From the NCBI GenBank assembly GCA_911728455.2, contig OU452222.1, forward strand, positions 22,206,559 through 22,270,558: a stretch of 64,000 nt of DNA, in the 5' to 3' direction. This stretch comes from Marthasterias glacialis. Taxonomy: Eukaryota > Echinodermata > Asteroidea > Forcipulatida > Asteriidae. Below the pieces are notes generated by a model, which saw nothing but the letters and a program-made list of their open reading frames with translations, had not been told where the DNA came from and ran no database searches. Shown piece after piece: positions 20,801 through 32,510 of the stretch. Position 1 is the stretch's first letter. Each line of letters opens with the position of its first letter. Both the position numbers and the translations under genes were made by a program.

Positions 20801-23479
20801 GTGTGACGAGTACATCCCTGCCAGTCTTCAGGTAGGAACTTTCCCAAATGCACAGCAAGTTCAGAGATGGTGAACTTCTTGAAAATTCCACTGGTATAAG
20901 CCTGGTCTTCAGACTTGTTCTGATAAAGCCAATGGAGAAATAAATGCACAAGGTTCCTGTGAAGAAACAATTGTTTTAAGTTGGGAAGTACCTTTAAATG
21001 TGAAGTTATGTAGAGTCCATCTACTGTAGAAAACACACCAACCTTTTCATCATTCCTGAGGCACAACGGTAGACGATTCAACTCAGTTGGATTTGTGATA
21101 CCATCCAGGCAGTACTTAAACATCGCAGAAAAAGTACGCATGTCTTGGAAAACTGACTCAGTCAATGCGACTGATGAAGATGGATCAATTAAGGAGTTAC
21201 ATAACAGGTGCTTCACAACGGCTTGCGGAGACACGAACTCTGTTTGGACACCATAATCTTGGAATGCTCGACACAGTTCCGCAGAACTTTCTAACAGGTT
21301 GAAGCCTACTTTTAGCAAGAATGTTCTCATGATGGTGGACCTTGGAATGGTCTCTTTAGATTCTACTTCAGCAGAAGCTTTAACTTGTGGAATGTCTTGC
21401 CTGGTCAGGTCATCAAAGTATGCTAAACTCGTAGCTGTATTAACATGGTGCCACGTTACCTGTGTTACTTCACCCTTTTGACGAACAACAGGTAGCACTT
21501 CCAAATTTGTCTGACTGATGTACTGAAGTGTGGCCTTTGCAACTAAACTCCATTCTTTGTGGAAATTCTTCAAATTCTTTGGAAAAAGATCATCATAAAA
21601 CGAGATGAGGCTTTGAACAGTTGATTTCCCGTTATCCTTGAGAGGGATCTTCCTGCCTGCTTTCATTAATAATTCAGCATAAGCAGGGGCAATCACACCA
21701 GTGATCAGCTGACGATTCCATTTGTGGATTAGTTGATCATCATTATCTGCTTCATTTTCCTCCGTTGCGTAATCATCTCCTTTAGAAAGATTTCTCCTTG
21801 AAGAATCAAGTTCAAACATCCCGTTTACATGCACAGGTAATTGGGTATGGATAGGTAAAGGAAGAACACAGTATGCTCTGTAATGTCGATGCTGGATACT
21901 CTCAACACTTTTGTCACTTATGAGAGCTGCTACTCCTCCCCTGGGAAAACGTTTTTCTGATACTTGGCTTCCTGTGACTCCTTCAAAGCCGAGCATTTGT
22001 GACACCAGCCACTTTTCTTCCCCCCGTGATGAGTCATGAATGATAAGATTGTACACATGGCACATGGATGGAAGGATTTCATTTGAATTAATTTTGAACA
22101 ACTTAAGATGTTCCGACAGTTTTGCACGTTTCTTTCTGTCTTCAACTGAAAATGTGGCTGTTGTGGAATAATTCTCTTCCAGTTTGTTTGTATCCTGATT
22201 GATGCGTGAGATTTTGATCTTCCTAATGTTATTGAGAAAGAGCAGAGCTTCTTCCGAGACAATCCTAAACTCTTGTAGTAACCTCTCTACCCTTGCGGGG
22301 CTAAAGCATTCTTTTGATATCTCAGAAGACTCAGCTCTGAGTGGGAAGCGGAACATTGTACCATTGAAGTCTTTGAATTCATCTTCCAGGTATCCACTTA
22401 ACATGTCAGGGAAGTCCTTTCTGAAGTCTTCGTTGGTGTTATACCTTCGACCAGGGCAGGTTACATCAGCTCTTTCAGTATATTTCAGGAGAGGATCAAA
22501 GACACACAGAGTGTCCTTGTTACTCAGGAAACTTGGGCAATCAGTCAGATGGTAAACAGCATTAAAACCAATGCCAAATCGTCCAGTTGTTGTAATGTCA
22601 TCTGTCTTACTGCCAACTCCTACCTTCTGAATTCCCTTGATATCTGCCTCAGTGAAAGATTTATCATTGTAAACACACAATGCTGGAAGGTTTTGGACAC
22701 CAGCCCAGTCCTTTGATATGACTTTTTGTGCCTTGTGCTTACGCGGATCGTACACAAAGTGTATTTCTGTAGCTCCAGCATCATCAGCATTTTGAAGCAG
22801 CTCTTTGAATACATCAGATACGTGTGGATAGGATCTCAAGATGTTACTGAGGCGGTCTGTCAATTTTTCCAGTTGTCCAAACTCGGATTCGAAGCCACTG
22901 GAGGAAGAACATCCATCAAGTTTTTTCTGTCTGGTTGTTTTGATACCGATAGTTTCTGCAGCATTGTGTGACAGGGAATCATGAGTATATATTTCATTGG
23001 CAGATTTATTGACCCACCACAAATCATGATAAGTAAGATCACCTGGCTTTTGCAAAATGCAATGATCATCTAACACATACATTTCTTGGTCCATGTCTAT
23101 GTCTTGCATATCATGCGCCTGGTGACTGCGACAGATTGAAACAACTTCGGATGTCATTGCCTCTGCCGTTCTGACAGCTATTTGTGTCAGAGTCATACCG
23201 TTGAACTCCGTCTTCAACAGATGTAATACTTGAAGAAAATCTCTGATCTCAAAACTTTGTTTAACCCCACCTGGTTCCTGTAAAACATAGGACAAAGACA
23301 ATCTGCCAAAGCAAGGCAGCAATGTGCCCACACTTTTAAAAGAATTGAGCTCGTACAAGAATGTTACTGGAGTTAACTGGCTAAAGTTATTGGAGGTCAT
23401 GATTTGAATGGGTGTGTGTGTGTCCTTATTGCATCAGAATTTAAATCAACATATACTTACCATCACTTGAGTCTGCCAT
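16861..23479 (-). CDS. Chimeric short sacsin-like gene, locus C: exon 1 plus module 3, with DnaJ-HEPN after an in-frame stop
   Basis: Whole-locus entry. It joins a copy of the 19-nt sacsin exon 1 (23461-23479) to a 5'-truncated giant exon that starts within the sequence just before the third ATPase module of locus B. Splicing exon 1 to acceptor CCAG|GTGGGG at 23270 keeps the frame and gives a 1,827-residue protein ending at TAA 17806-17808. The DnaJ-HEPN part continues in the same frame after the stop (to 16861). The upstream flank resembles locus A; the body and downstream flank resemble locus B. The result is one sacsin repeat module, possibly without its chaperone tail. The long ORF, well diverged from B, suggests some period of selection. 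Whether it is expressed cannot be told from sequence. Confidence 0.75.
17806..23270 (-). CDS. Locus C main exon: single sacsin ATPase module, ends at in-frame TAA
   Basis: The frame is open for 1,821 codons. It starts at GVKQSFEI, matching GVKQDFEI in locus B, and homology to B stops exactly at this splice-compatible position. The ATPase motifs are intact: FKELLQNADDAGATEIHF near 22748-22800 and GRFGIGFNAVYHLTD near 22550-22600. The remainder is the long C-terminal part of the sacsin repeat. An alternative start is the ATG at 23398-23400, which would read 43 extra intron-derived residues and give 1,864 residues. The spliced model is preferred because it uses the conserved exon 1 and stays in frame. 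The stop TAA at 17806-17808 replaces a CAA glutamine codon of locus B, with no length change around it. Confidence 0.88.
23461..23479 (-). CDS. Locus C exon 1 (19 nt, start codon)
   Basis: This is a copy of the MADSSD micro-exon with the strong-context ATG and a GTAAGT donor. No copy of sacsin exons 2 or 3 lies between it and the truncated giant exon. The intron would be 190 bp, shorter than in loci A and B. The surrounding sequence (ATG upstream and donor-side intron) aligns with locus A 7605-8000, so this exon was copied with its A-type promoter region. Confidence 0.6.
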
Positions 23480-24211
23480 TGTCGGTTACTACTATGATGA
23501 CTGCAGTACACACAACTGTTTTAACTGTAGTACATCATTTGCTGTCATTAAATCAACAAAATAACAATTGACTGGAAATGAACTATTATTTGGGTTTAAA
23601 TTCTAGCCTCCTATAGGAGAGGTAAGGAATTCGATAATCGATGACGAGATCATCGTTGCCTGTTTCGTTAAACGAACTGTTCGAATTTACAACACCCCCC
23701 CTCTCAAAACAGTTTACCAGTTTGTGTGGGTAATCTGACTGAAGAAGGAAACTGTATTTAAAAAAAGTCCAGTCACTGCATTTACAGCATTATTCAATGA
23801 CTTTGGTTTCTCATGTATTTTTAGTTGTGCAAGTTTGATCAAAGCTCTTCGTGTGATTTTAGGCCGTGTACAAGGGCATCGATTGGTGGGGGACGGGGGG
23901 GGGAGACATGTCCGCCCACTTTTTGACCCCCCCCCAAAAAAAAAAAAAAAAAAAAAAAAAAAATGATATAATGCTTTTAATAAAAGCAACAATATACAGC
24001 ATTTCGGGGAAAGTAAACGTGATGAGTGGTTTTGGGTTTTTCATACATTTTTCTTCAAAGAACTGATAACGTTCGCAAGGTAATGGGTGAAATGATTTTG
24101 TGTTTATTAAACATTGCCCTGTCGGCAGCGCATACAAAGATGGACCACGTGCAGAATGCTATTTGGGCCTATTTCCGGCCAAGCTTGTTTCCGGCCCTAA
24201 TCAATGCAGGC
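23480..24211. other. Upstream region of locus C, A-type
   Basis: It is collinear with 7706-8960 upstream of locus A, including 'gggtaatctgactgaagaaggaaactgtat' (in two parts). A G-run and a poly-A tract (23930-23963) interrupt it near the end. No gene is supported. Confidence 0.5.
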
Positions 24212-25653
24212 AATAAACCGATTGCCGGACAATGTTGACATGTGGTCACGTGACCCCTATTGGGTAAACCGCCGTACAACTGATGGCAAAATACGTGTAA
24301 ATAAAAAACAGACATAAACGGACAGTGTATTCTGCGTACGACGAACTGGACGAACTTACTTGCAATGGAGAACGTTTCTTCATTATGTCGCAAGTAGGCC
24401 CTATATTATAAAAAATTACTTGGACGAATGCCAGTTGGGTCCAGGACTGATCTGTGTTGTCAGGTCGTGTTCAAATGTAGAAAGGGAGAGAATAAGCTTG
24501 GCATAATGTGGACATCACAGACATGATGGACCATAAATATTGTCAAAATGTGAGTCTTCATGAATTAAACTATACGCAGGCAAATTCACAATACAGTTCT
24601 ATGACACAAACCTGTCCATCAAAATAATGGCAAAGACCACATCCTTCATGTTCTCATCGTGACCAGCCTGCTGCACTCTAAAAACTAATGGTAATGTCCC
24701 TAATATTGGACCATCTTTTCACATTGGCTTGGCCAATAACAGTCAAGTGCCAAGCGAGCCTCCCGCTTTCGCTGCAAACGGATTGCCAATCCTGGCAGCT
24801 TTAGCGAAGGCATTCTCCCGTTTTTCGGGCGATGACTTCACTGGCCGGCCGCGGCCACCGCCACCGGTTTTTTGTTGTGGGGATTGGGGTGAGTGGACAT
24901 TATGCAGCTCTCATAGAAGTAGATGAGATCAGCTGTATGTGATAAACATTCCCCGTCGTCGTCCCGCGTGTGCGTAGCGCAGGAAACATGTACAATAGTT
25001 AGGGGATTATAGCTAGGGGTACAGACTAAAACCCTTGTAAAAAACGTAATTGTTGGTCTGGCTCCCTACCCCTACCCTGACAAGCTCCCACGCTTACGGC
25101 TAGACCGACCGGCAAGCTGGGGAGTTCATGTCCCGGGGTTTGTCTCTCTGGCCCCACGAGACACGGCACCGGCTGTACGGGATATGCCCCAAGGTTTACG
25201 TTCCGCTAGCTCCCACGCTGGTGCGCCGTAAGACACGCTTCGGTTGCACGGACTCTCTGATTGCGAATATTACGTTCGATTTTTCATCATTATTTACAAA
25301 TTGTATCAATAATCTGAATACATAAGTTTTTTTTTGTCAAATACTCATCAATAATTGCAAAAAAAAAGGATTTTTATACGGCTGGGGGTAAAACTAACTC
25401 CGAAGATCACGTGATTTATCCGAACCACTTTTTTGGTTCGGATAAATTGGTTTTTGAAAAATGCTCGAAACTGGCAAAATTTGATGGTTTCTTTTAGGAA
25501 CCGTTCTTCTCCATTCCTGAAAGACCTTTGAAGTCATATGTTAGCCTATTTTGTAGCCCAAATAGCCCAACGAAGCTGGTGTGCACCTTTAAATCACATC
25601 TGTCTTTCATAATTTAACAGAATTCATTGTTTCCTCGAGATTGAACACTGCTA

Positions 25654-25826
25654 TTATACAAATATTGACTGCTTCGAGTGGCGTAGTAAAACTAGTCACT
25701 CGAGGTGATCCCCGGCGCAGCCTATCTTCCCGAGGCGGAGCCGAGGGAAGATAGGCGGCTCCGGGGATCACCGAGAGTGACTAGTTTTACTACGCCACGA
25801 GATAAAGCAGTCAATATTTGTTTTAT
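25654..25826. repeat. Near-perfect long hairpin, arms about 85 bp
   Basis: The left arm, from 'acaaatattgactgctt' through 'gatccccgg' to 'cctatcttccc', is repeated inverted on the right with only small differences and a loop of under 20 bp. The terminal word 'aacacctc' at 25827 faces 'gaggtgtt' at about 26131, so the hairpin may be one end of a larger foldback element (25650-26140). Confidence 0.8.
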
Positions 25827-26139
25827 AACACCTCAATTTCATCCAATTTGTTGTAATATTCGTTAAACAACTGTGCGTATATTAGTCTTCAAACAACTGT
25901 ATAAAATCTGACAGGAAAACTTGACAAAAAGAAAGAGGGGGTACCACACTGCCTTCGTTCTCATATCGTATTTCGAATGCACGTATTATTTGATCGTTTC
26001 ACCGGGTTCGAGGTTGTCGTTGGATAGTACCATTTAATAGTTCTTTTGGTCGGTGTGCAGTGTGATAGTAAAAATACACAACACCACGTGACGCACGTTC
26101 GGCCAATCAACAGATAGAATCAAAGGAAGAGGTGTTATA

Positions 26140-27515
26140 ATGCAGATTATGACCTTTCAGTTACATTTCAACCTGCATACAAGTCTAAGCACAGCATTGA
26201 GTCGGCACTTTTACGCGTGCAAAATGATATTTTATGTGTTATGGATGATGGCCATGTGACTGCCCTGATTCTGCTTGATTTAAGTGCTGCTTTTGACACT
26301 GTGGATCATACTATTTTGCTCAAGAGACTGCGTAATATCATTGGTTTACAAGGTAATGCCCTTAAATGGTGCCAGTCATATTTGGAAAATAGACCTCAAT
26401 ACGTTCATATTGGTAATTTAAAATCCAATCCTGTTGTTCGTGATTTTTCGGTCCCTCAAGGTTCAGTTCTTGGACCACTATGGTTCACAGTTTACACCTA
26501 CCCTGTTCAAAACATAGTTGAGAAATATAAACTAAACTATCATGTGTATGCTGATGACACCCAATTATATTTATCCTTTAAACCTTCACAGGAATTCGCT
26601 GATGAGAGCATCCAGCGTATTGAATTATGTGTCAATGAAATTCGTGCTTGGATGCAAGATAACTTCCTTAAACTTAATAATGACAAGACAGAGTTTATGA
26701 TACTTGGTTCGCGCCAACAACTTTCCAAAATTTCTGTTCCACATATTTCTATTGGTGACTCCGAAGTAACTCCTGTTACTCAGACTCGTAATCTTGGTAC
26801 AATTTTTAACTCAACTATGTCACTAAATTGTCATGTATCTAATATTGTTCGTGCTGCATCATTTCACATTCGTAATATTGATAAAATAAGGAAATATTTA
26901 AACTACAATGCTACAGAGCAAATAATTCATTCTGTAGTAGTTTCTCGTCTTGACATGTGCAACTCACTTTTAATTGGTCTTCCAAATACTCAAGTTGCAC
27001 GTCTGGTGTTATTTCATTGTCAAAAAAATCCTCCTATATTACACCTATTTTACAAGAGTTGCACTGGCTACCGGTGCATAGCAGGATTAAGTACGAACTA
27101 TTGCTCTTTGTTTTTAAATCCCTCACTAACAGTGCCCCGGCATATATTGATGATTTGCTTAAACTTTACAATCCGCTTCGTAGACTCCGTTTTGACAATT
27201 CAAAGCTCCTCATTGAGCCTAGATCTAATCGTTCATGGGGTGACCGATCTTTTTCTCATGCTGCACCTCGTCTTTTGAATAAATTGCCATCACATGTCAA
27301 GATCATCGATCTCTTTGAATGAGGTGAAAAAAACACTTAAAACTCATCTTTTTTAATGAAGTGTTTGCATAATGTTGTGTATTTGTGTGTATTCTGCTTT
27401 ATCGTTATATTTTGTATTTTATTAGTCATCATTTTGTTTTGTACAAGCACCATGGGCACTTTTGTGGATTTGTGCGCTTAATAAATTGTCATTATTATTA
27501 TTTTATTATTATTAA
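26140..27515 (+). pseudogene. CR1/L2-like LINE reverse transcriptase, 5'-truncated and frameshifted
   Basis: An open frame of more than 350 codons shows the RT palm motifs in order: LLDLSAAFDTVDH (motif A), VPQGSVLGPLWF (motif B) and YADDTQLY (catalytic YxDD motif C), with KTEFMILGSR after. The C-terminal part HWLPVHSRIKYELLLFVFKS is in another frame, so a frameshift lies near 26990-27040. It ends around 27310-27322 (LPSHVK..), followed by a 3' region with (ATT)n, typical of this clade. The endonuclease domain is missing. The copy is non-functional and inserted within the D element. Confidence 0.85.
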
Positions 27516-28199
27516 AAAGAGGTTTTTTTTTAGCCATGCCGGCGTCGAACGACTATTATGTACCCACCCGCCTGTTATTTTGTTTGGAATGTAGGCCTTA
27601 ATCGCTGTAAAAAAAAAAAAAAAATAATAATAATAAATAAATAAAAATTAAAAATAAACAACGTTGGAAAAGTGAGCATTAATACCCAGCCTTGCAGAAT
27701 TTCAAATAGGCAAAAGAAATCACACAGTTTTGGAAAGCAATTTCTTTGGAGGATTTCAGCTTCAAAACTTTGACATTTTTGTGGTGAAAAGTGTGTGGTG
27801 ATCGCAGTCGTCTGGCCTAACGTTCCGTCGTTCACTAGTACACACCGTGCACATTTATACGGTACTTGTACAATTTTCAAGACTTGCTGGAACTGTCCTA
27901 ACTGGCCTTATTCAGCCACTCGAAGGTCTCTGGTACAAACTCTGGAATATCTTTCGCAGATTTCGAGCAAGAAAAGCCTCGATCGAAAAACTAAATGCAT
28001 TAATCATCGTGTATCGTACCACCCTTTCCCTATGTGTGTGTTTACATTTTATACCCAGAAGTGGTCACGTGACGCGGGTCGCGCAATCGGTCTATTGGGT
28101 AGTTTTGTTCCAGACATGATCGCGCCCATTATACGTTTTCTGTCTGTATGGCATACAAGCACGCGCACGTCGTCCCCCGCCCCCATTTTTTTGGTAGCG

Positions 28200-28610
28200 A
28201 TCAACGCCCTTGGCCGTGTCTGAATTAATGGCTGTGGCTTGATCACCAAGGCATAACAGACCATAGCAATACATTGAGGGACAGCTGCAGCCGTAGCCGC
28301 AGCCCCCAAATCTGAATTCTAAAACACTCAAGCCAGTTGTGTTTGTCTTTAGAACAGTCAGCGGGATTGCGAGCCGAGGGAACCCCCCCCCCCCAGCACG
28401 GAATCCCTCTCACGACATGATAATTAGGCCTATCCGCCCGGCTGGAACACACATTTCAGAAAATGAATTCTAAGGTTAAAGAGATGTTACCAGTCCTGTA
28501 AACTGTTTAATATTTTCTTTAATCTTTTACAAACCAATATTTTATCTATTTTATATCCCGGTTGACTGTAAAGCGCCAGGGAGCATTTTTGTTAAAATGG
28601 ATTTGGCGCT
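28200..28610. repeat. Block paralogous to 8945-9540, then LINE/SINE-like tail
   Basis: It contains 'ggctgtggcttgatcaccaaggcat', one copy of the 57-bp unit, and 'cccggctggaacacacat', in the same order as upstream of locus A. It is followed by a 'gcgccaggga...ggatttggcgctata' tail (28570-28612) of the kind found at 3' ends of retroelements. Confidence 0.5.
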
Positions 28611-28616
28611 ATAATT

Positions 28617-28617
<1 letters not shown>

Positions 28618-28699
<82 letters not shown>

Positions 28700-28700
28700 T
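28618..28700. repeat. (CAT)n microsatellite, about 27 units
   Basis: This is an uninterrupted trinucleotide run. It gives false poly-Asp and poly-His frames. It probably marks the 3' end of the preceding retroelement tail. Confidence 0.97.
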
Positions 28701-29150
28701 TTTCTTCTTCTTCTTCAGCACTCTGCCCTCGACTACAACATCCGGACGTCTATGTTCTATAACATGATCAGTCTGAATGTTGAAGTCCCAGAGGATCTTG
28801 ACTTCTTGACTTGGTCGGTGTCTACAACTTTCTCTAGAACATTGTCGTACCACTTCGCATGCACTTGGACACCACACCTCTTTAATACACAGATCCCACA
28901 GAATCACCTTAGCCAACTTGTCATGTCTGTCTTTGTACTCCGTCTGGGCCATCTTACTACATTCGCTGACAATATAAAATTCAGTCTCTTCTGCCTTGCT
29001 AAACATTCTACACATAGGAGAGACATTTGCTTTCTCAACCCTCGTTTTTATGACATTTTTCGCAATAGAGACTGATCTTGCGCTGCAGTAATCAAGCTCT
29101 CGGTTTCTTTTTCAGTTCTCCGCTCTTTAACCAATTCCAGGATTTGCAGC
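28700..29150 (-). pseudogene. Non-LTR retrotransposon C-terminal fragment
   Basis: The minus-strand frame reads CRMFSKAEETEFYIVSECSK, then AQTEYKDRHD and ILWDFNIQTDHVIEHRRPD. This is the Cys-rich region followed by the endonuclease-like end domain typical of a widespread family of invertebrate LINE polyproteins, often labelled R2-like in annotations. Upstream, 29016-29150 reads further family sequence in other frames, so it is frameshifted. The 3' side ends at (AAG)n/(ATG)n. It is only a remnant. Confidence 0.65.
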
Positions 29151-29159
29151 TCGTCCCTG

Positions 29160-32098
29160 CTTCTGTACATCATTATTTATTAGCTCGGTTGATAGGCGAA
29201 ACCTACAGCACGTAATACTCGTTCTGTCACTTGCTATTTTTGGATTTTTACATTGTTGACAAAACAAGACATCGTAAAGCCAAACTGAACATGTATTTCT
29301 TTGTTAAATACTGAATGTCAAGGTCATAGTCAGTGGTATAAACAGAGCGTACAGCCCACTTCCAACCCCAAAATGAGATCGAAGAACAATGAACTACAAA
29401 GATCGAGAAGTAGTTTATGAAAAACTTCATATTTATTTTGATGCAGATGATTATATCCCCATTTACCTTCAATATGATAATCAGGACCACTGTAATACGA
29501 CTCGTCAAGTAAGGTTCGTGACCATACAGTAATTAATATTATTAGAGAAATTAAAAACTGTTATTAATATAAAACAATACATTGTAATAATTGCATCAGA
29601 AATGAAGAATATCGTTTTTTTTTTTTTTTTTTTTTTTAACCCTGATTATGAACACTTTATAGCCTATACCATATGTTTTTGTCATGTGTGTAAAAACAAA
29701 CCCACCACTATTATTGTCGGCAAGTATACCACCCGCGTAGTCTGTGGAATGCAGAATTCTCGGCTGGTATAAACCAGATTAGTCTGTAGATTGTTTCCGT
29801 TGCAGGACTATATGACAGCACAAGTACACAATGCTCATCACACATCTTTGTAAAACCATTATATCATATCTACGTTCAAGGCCCATGAGATTACAACACA
29901 ATTAATAGTTGGGTCGAAGCCTAGGTGAAGTGTGTATAGTATTGCTGAGGAAGGACAGACTATGACGTCACTCCTTTTTTTTTTAGGGGGAGCAGGGGGG
30001 GGGGCGGACACGATATTGCGCAATTCTTTCCGCGGCGCTGTGTGAACGTACCATTTAAAAAAAAGGGGTAAATAATTTCTGCTCTAACACGAATGGATTT
30101 AATTAGATAAAAGTAAGGCAGTATTTGACCAATTATTTATGCATAGTTTATTTGTAATATTTTTGGAGTGGAAGTAAATGCAAAAATTTGTCAAAAATCA
30201 ATAAAAAAAAATTGGAAAATGCATCCGTCCCTCCAACACCAGGCACGTAGCCGGGCAACATCATCATACCGTTAATCAATGTGTAATGTTGCTTTGAACG
30301 AAAATTCCGACACCCCTAAAACAGTGTCACAAAACGTGACGAAAGTGACAAATTGGCCCATTCTACCCCTGAGATTTTTCAAGTTCTTCTTTTAATATAT
30401 ATGGTTTTCTAACATTGTGAAGCTTTTTTTAAAAATCCACCCATTCTACCCAATCGATTTTTATGATTTTCAAAATGTAACGTTTGAATTAAATAGTAAA
30501 TTCCGTTATCGGTTTCATGTGTAGACCAGTCGGCGTCCGGAATCTGTGTGTGTTGGTATGGTATACCAAGCAGTCAGGGTGACGAACCGTGTATTGCACG
30601 ATGTCAATAACGGCTACACACACACAGCCTGGGTATGCTCGCTTTTGACAGAGCCCTGACTGCGTGCGTGCGTCCGTGTGTGTGTGCATTGGTGTAAGGC
30701 AGGCTCACGAATGAGACGAGTATCAACGTTGATGGCGCCCTTTTCTTTTTCGTGTCTGCCCCCCCCCCTGGGGGGGGGGAGGGTATAGGCCTATGTCAAT
30801 CGGCGACGCATCTATTTTCTCCACAATCAATCTTCAGAAAACTTATTCGACATAAGTAAATACGATTACACCAATAACAATTGTCATAACGCAGTATTCA
30901 TAATAATGCAAGTCTTACTTTTATCATAAAACACAGCGAGTGTCCGATCCATTGACTGTTCAATACGAACAAGGTAACATGTTCCACGGCACCAATCCAT
31001 GCGACAAAATATTAACAGTTTATACTAATTTTAACTCACCAGTCAATGCAGCATTCTTTTACCCTGACTCCAGGACTTTGCCGTTCTGTTTTGGGGCCCT
31101 TCTATGGCACAATTATACAAATTAAAATGATAATGCGACCATCGATGCCACCGCGGCTATGTTTCAGAGTGAAAAAGGAAGTGACAATTAAAAAAACGTT
31201 TTGGAGTTGAGTGTCCCAAATTATTTATCCATGCGCATAAAACCCTGAATTCTTGTCGGTGCCTTCTATCATTGTCCCCTTTTTGGACCAAAAATTAACC
31301 ATACAATTTAAATTAAATTATTAATCATCTTTCACTTATCCCACTTTGCTCCGTCTTTTAAACAACTTTCAATTAACTTAAACCCCAACGCACTAAGTTT
31401 GTATCCTTTTTACAGCCCTTGACCTTGCGTGTCACTACGCGGTCATCCTGCATGAACTGTTCATGTGCATGTACAGGGTGCACCCTACTAAATAGGGAGA
31501 AAACAGTCCGTCAACCTCATGAATAGTTTGTATGCCCTCAAAATATTCCATACTACAAAGATCTGAGGGCCAATTAAAAGGGGTACAGTGTAAAAACTGT
31601 GCACAATTGTGACCTGGGGGTTGTTGGCTTCTAACTTGAGGTACTTTGGATGACCTGGGCCCTGAAAAAATGGTCCTACTTGCTCGTAGGTGTTGATCCA
31701 TTTTTCAAGATCGATGCTCAGACGTTTTGAAAATTACACAAGTGTAGGGGTGTTTTTACTTGGACGGAGAATAACTTGACGGGCCTGGGAACTACCCATG
31801 TCAAATTGACCAGAGGGTGGAAGTTTATGACTCAATGAATAATTTTCTTTTTATTTGAAAACGCTGTGAGACTTTTAAGCATTTTAAAAGTATTTTTGAA
31901 TATTTAACGTTTTGCACTGTGTGATATTGGAGTTTATTTTATAGTGGGGTGCACCCTTCAAACACGTGAATAAACAACAAAATGCGCCCTCACCAGTATC
32001 TACGAGTCACAACATCACCCCGTTAAGTTCTAAGCCTATGCTGTCTGATTACTTACTGTCGGATGAAATTAATAATTTATCACCACAAGAATACAAGT
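29160..32098. other. Intergenic, no supported gene
   Basis: There are repeat blocks at 29190-29280 and 29760-29830 shared with 10237-10440, poly-T (29616-29638), G/C runs (29990-30004, 30760-30782) and GT-rich tracts (30660-30700). No coding sequence is recognised on either strand. Confidence 0.4.
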
Positions 32099-32195
32099 CT
32101 TACCTTAATGCTCTCAAACAATAGTCAACCTGAACTGATCTCGACGTCTGCAGAGAGCCATCTGAGGTTGTACAGGTGATGTACAGCAGACTTGT
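32099..32195 (-). repeat. Dispersed ~100-bp repeat, copy 2
   Basis: It matches 10735-10835 and keeps a GTAAG donor-like end on the minus strand. It directly abuts the truncated D element at 32220. Between the two copies the collinearity of the locus A and locus C upstream regions is preserved. Confidence 0.45.
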
Positions 32196-32219
32196 ATTTT
32201 TTGTGATATACCGCGTAAA

Positions 32220-32510
32220 AGACCGATTGCGCTCTGCAAGTTGTAGTGGGTATTAAACGTAAACAAACACGATGTCTTCCATAGGAAAGTGCGGTACGGT
32301 ATATGATGATTGTTGCATTTGTTAACTTGATCGATGCTTTTAATTCCCGAAAACTGTGAAAAATATTCCAGAGTTTGTACCAGAAAATAAAACCAATAAG
32401 GACAGTTCCAGTGAGTCTTGCAAATTCTACAATGGACGTTGTGTTCACGATTTGGTACTACAATAGTTGCACGACGGAACGTTTGGGCCAGACGACCGCG
32501 ATCAGACACT
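32220..32510 (-). mobile_element. Truncated, inverted copy of the D element (right half)
   Basis: It starts with AGACCGATTGCGC, the inverse of the intact copy's right end, and runs through 'gaaaaatattccagagtttgtacc' to 'gccagacgaccgcgatca'. The left half is absent. It is more diverged than the other copies. Confidence 0.55.

Larger units (their letters stand above)
24212..28093 (+). mobile_element. D element copy split by nested insertions
   Basis: Three pieces lie in the order and orientation of the intact 758-bp copy: 24212-24305 (left end), about 25594-25640 (middle, 'ttaaatcacatctgtct...taatttaacagaattc') and 27513-28093 (right part, ending CAATCGGTCT). Together they make about 720 bp. 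The material between the pieces is later insertions: a 1.3-kb segment, a long hairpin and a CR1-like LINE. Within the first insert, 24740-25260 is GC-richer but I see no supported gene. Confidence 0.55.

Noticed and set aside
17068..22971. Plus-strand and off-frame open frames across locus C
   Set aside because: They are shadows of the long sacsin coding frame; none has independent protein-like features. The same applies across 42060-54900.
23270..23400. ATG at 23400 as the true start of locus C
   Set aside because: The first 43 residues come from intron-like A-type and unique sequence; the exon 1 splice model is in frame and uses a conserved start. The ATG is kept only as an alternative.
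24612..24677. Possible 66-bp exon on the minus strand with TTTTTAG acceptor and CAG|GTTTGT donor
   Set aside because: One frame is open, but it is too short to recognise, and no partner exon was found.
24729..24926. 65-codon proline-rich plus-strand frame
   Set aside because: It lies in a GC-richer insert within the split D element; no domain, no splice context and no homologous copy support it.
28551..28762. Poly-Asp and poly-His proteins
   Set aside because: They are translations of the (CAT)n tract.
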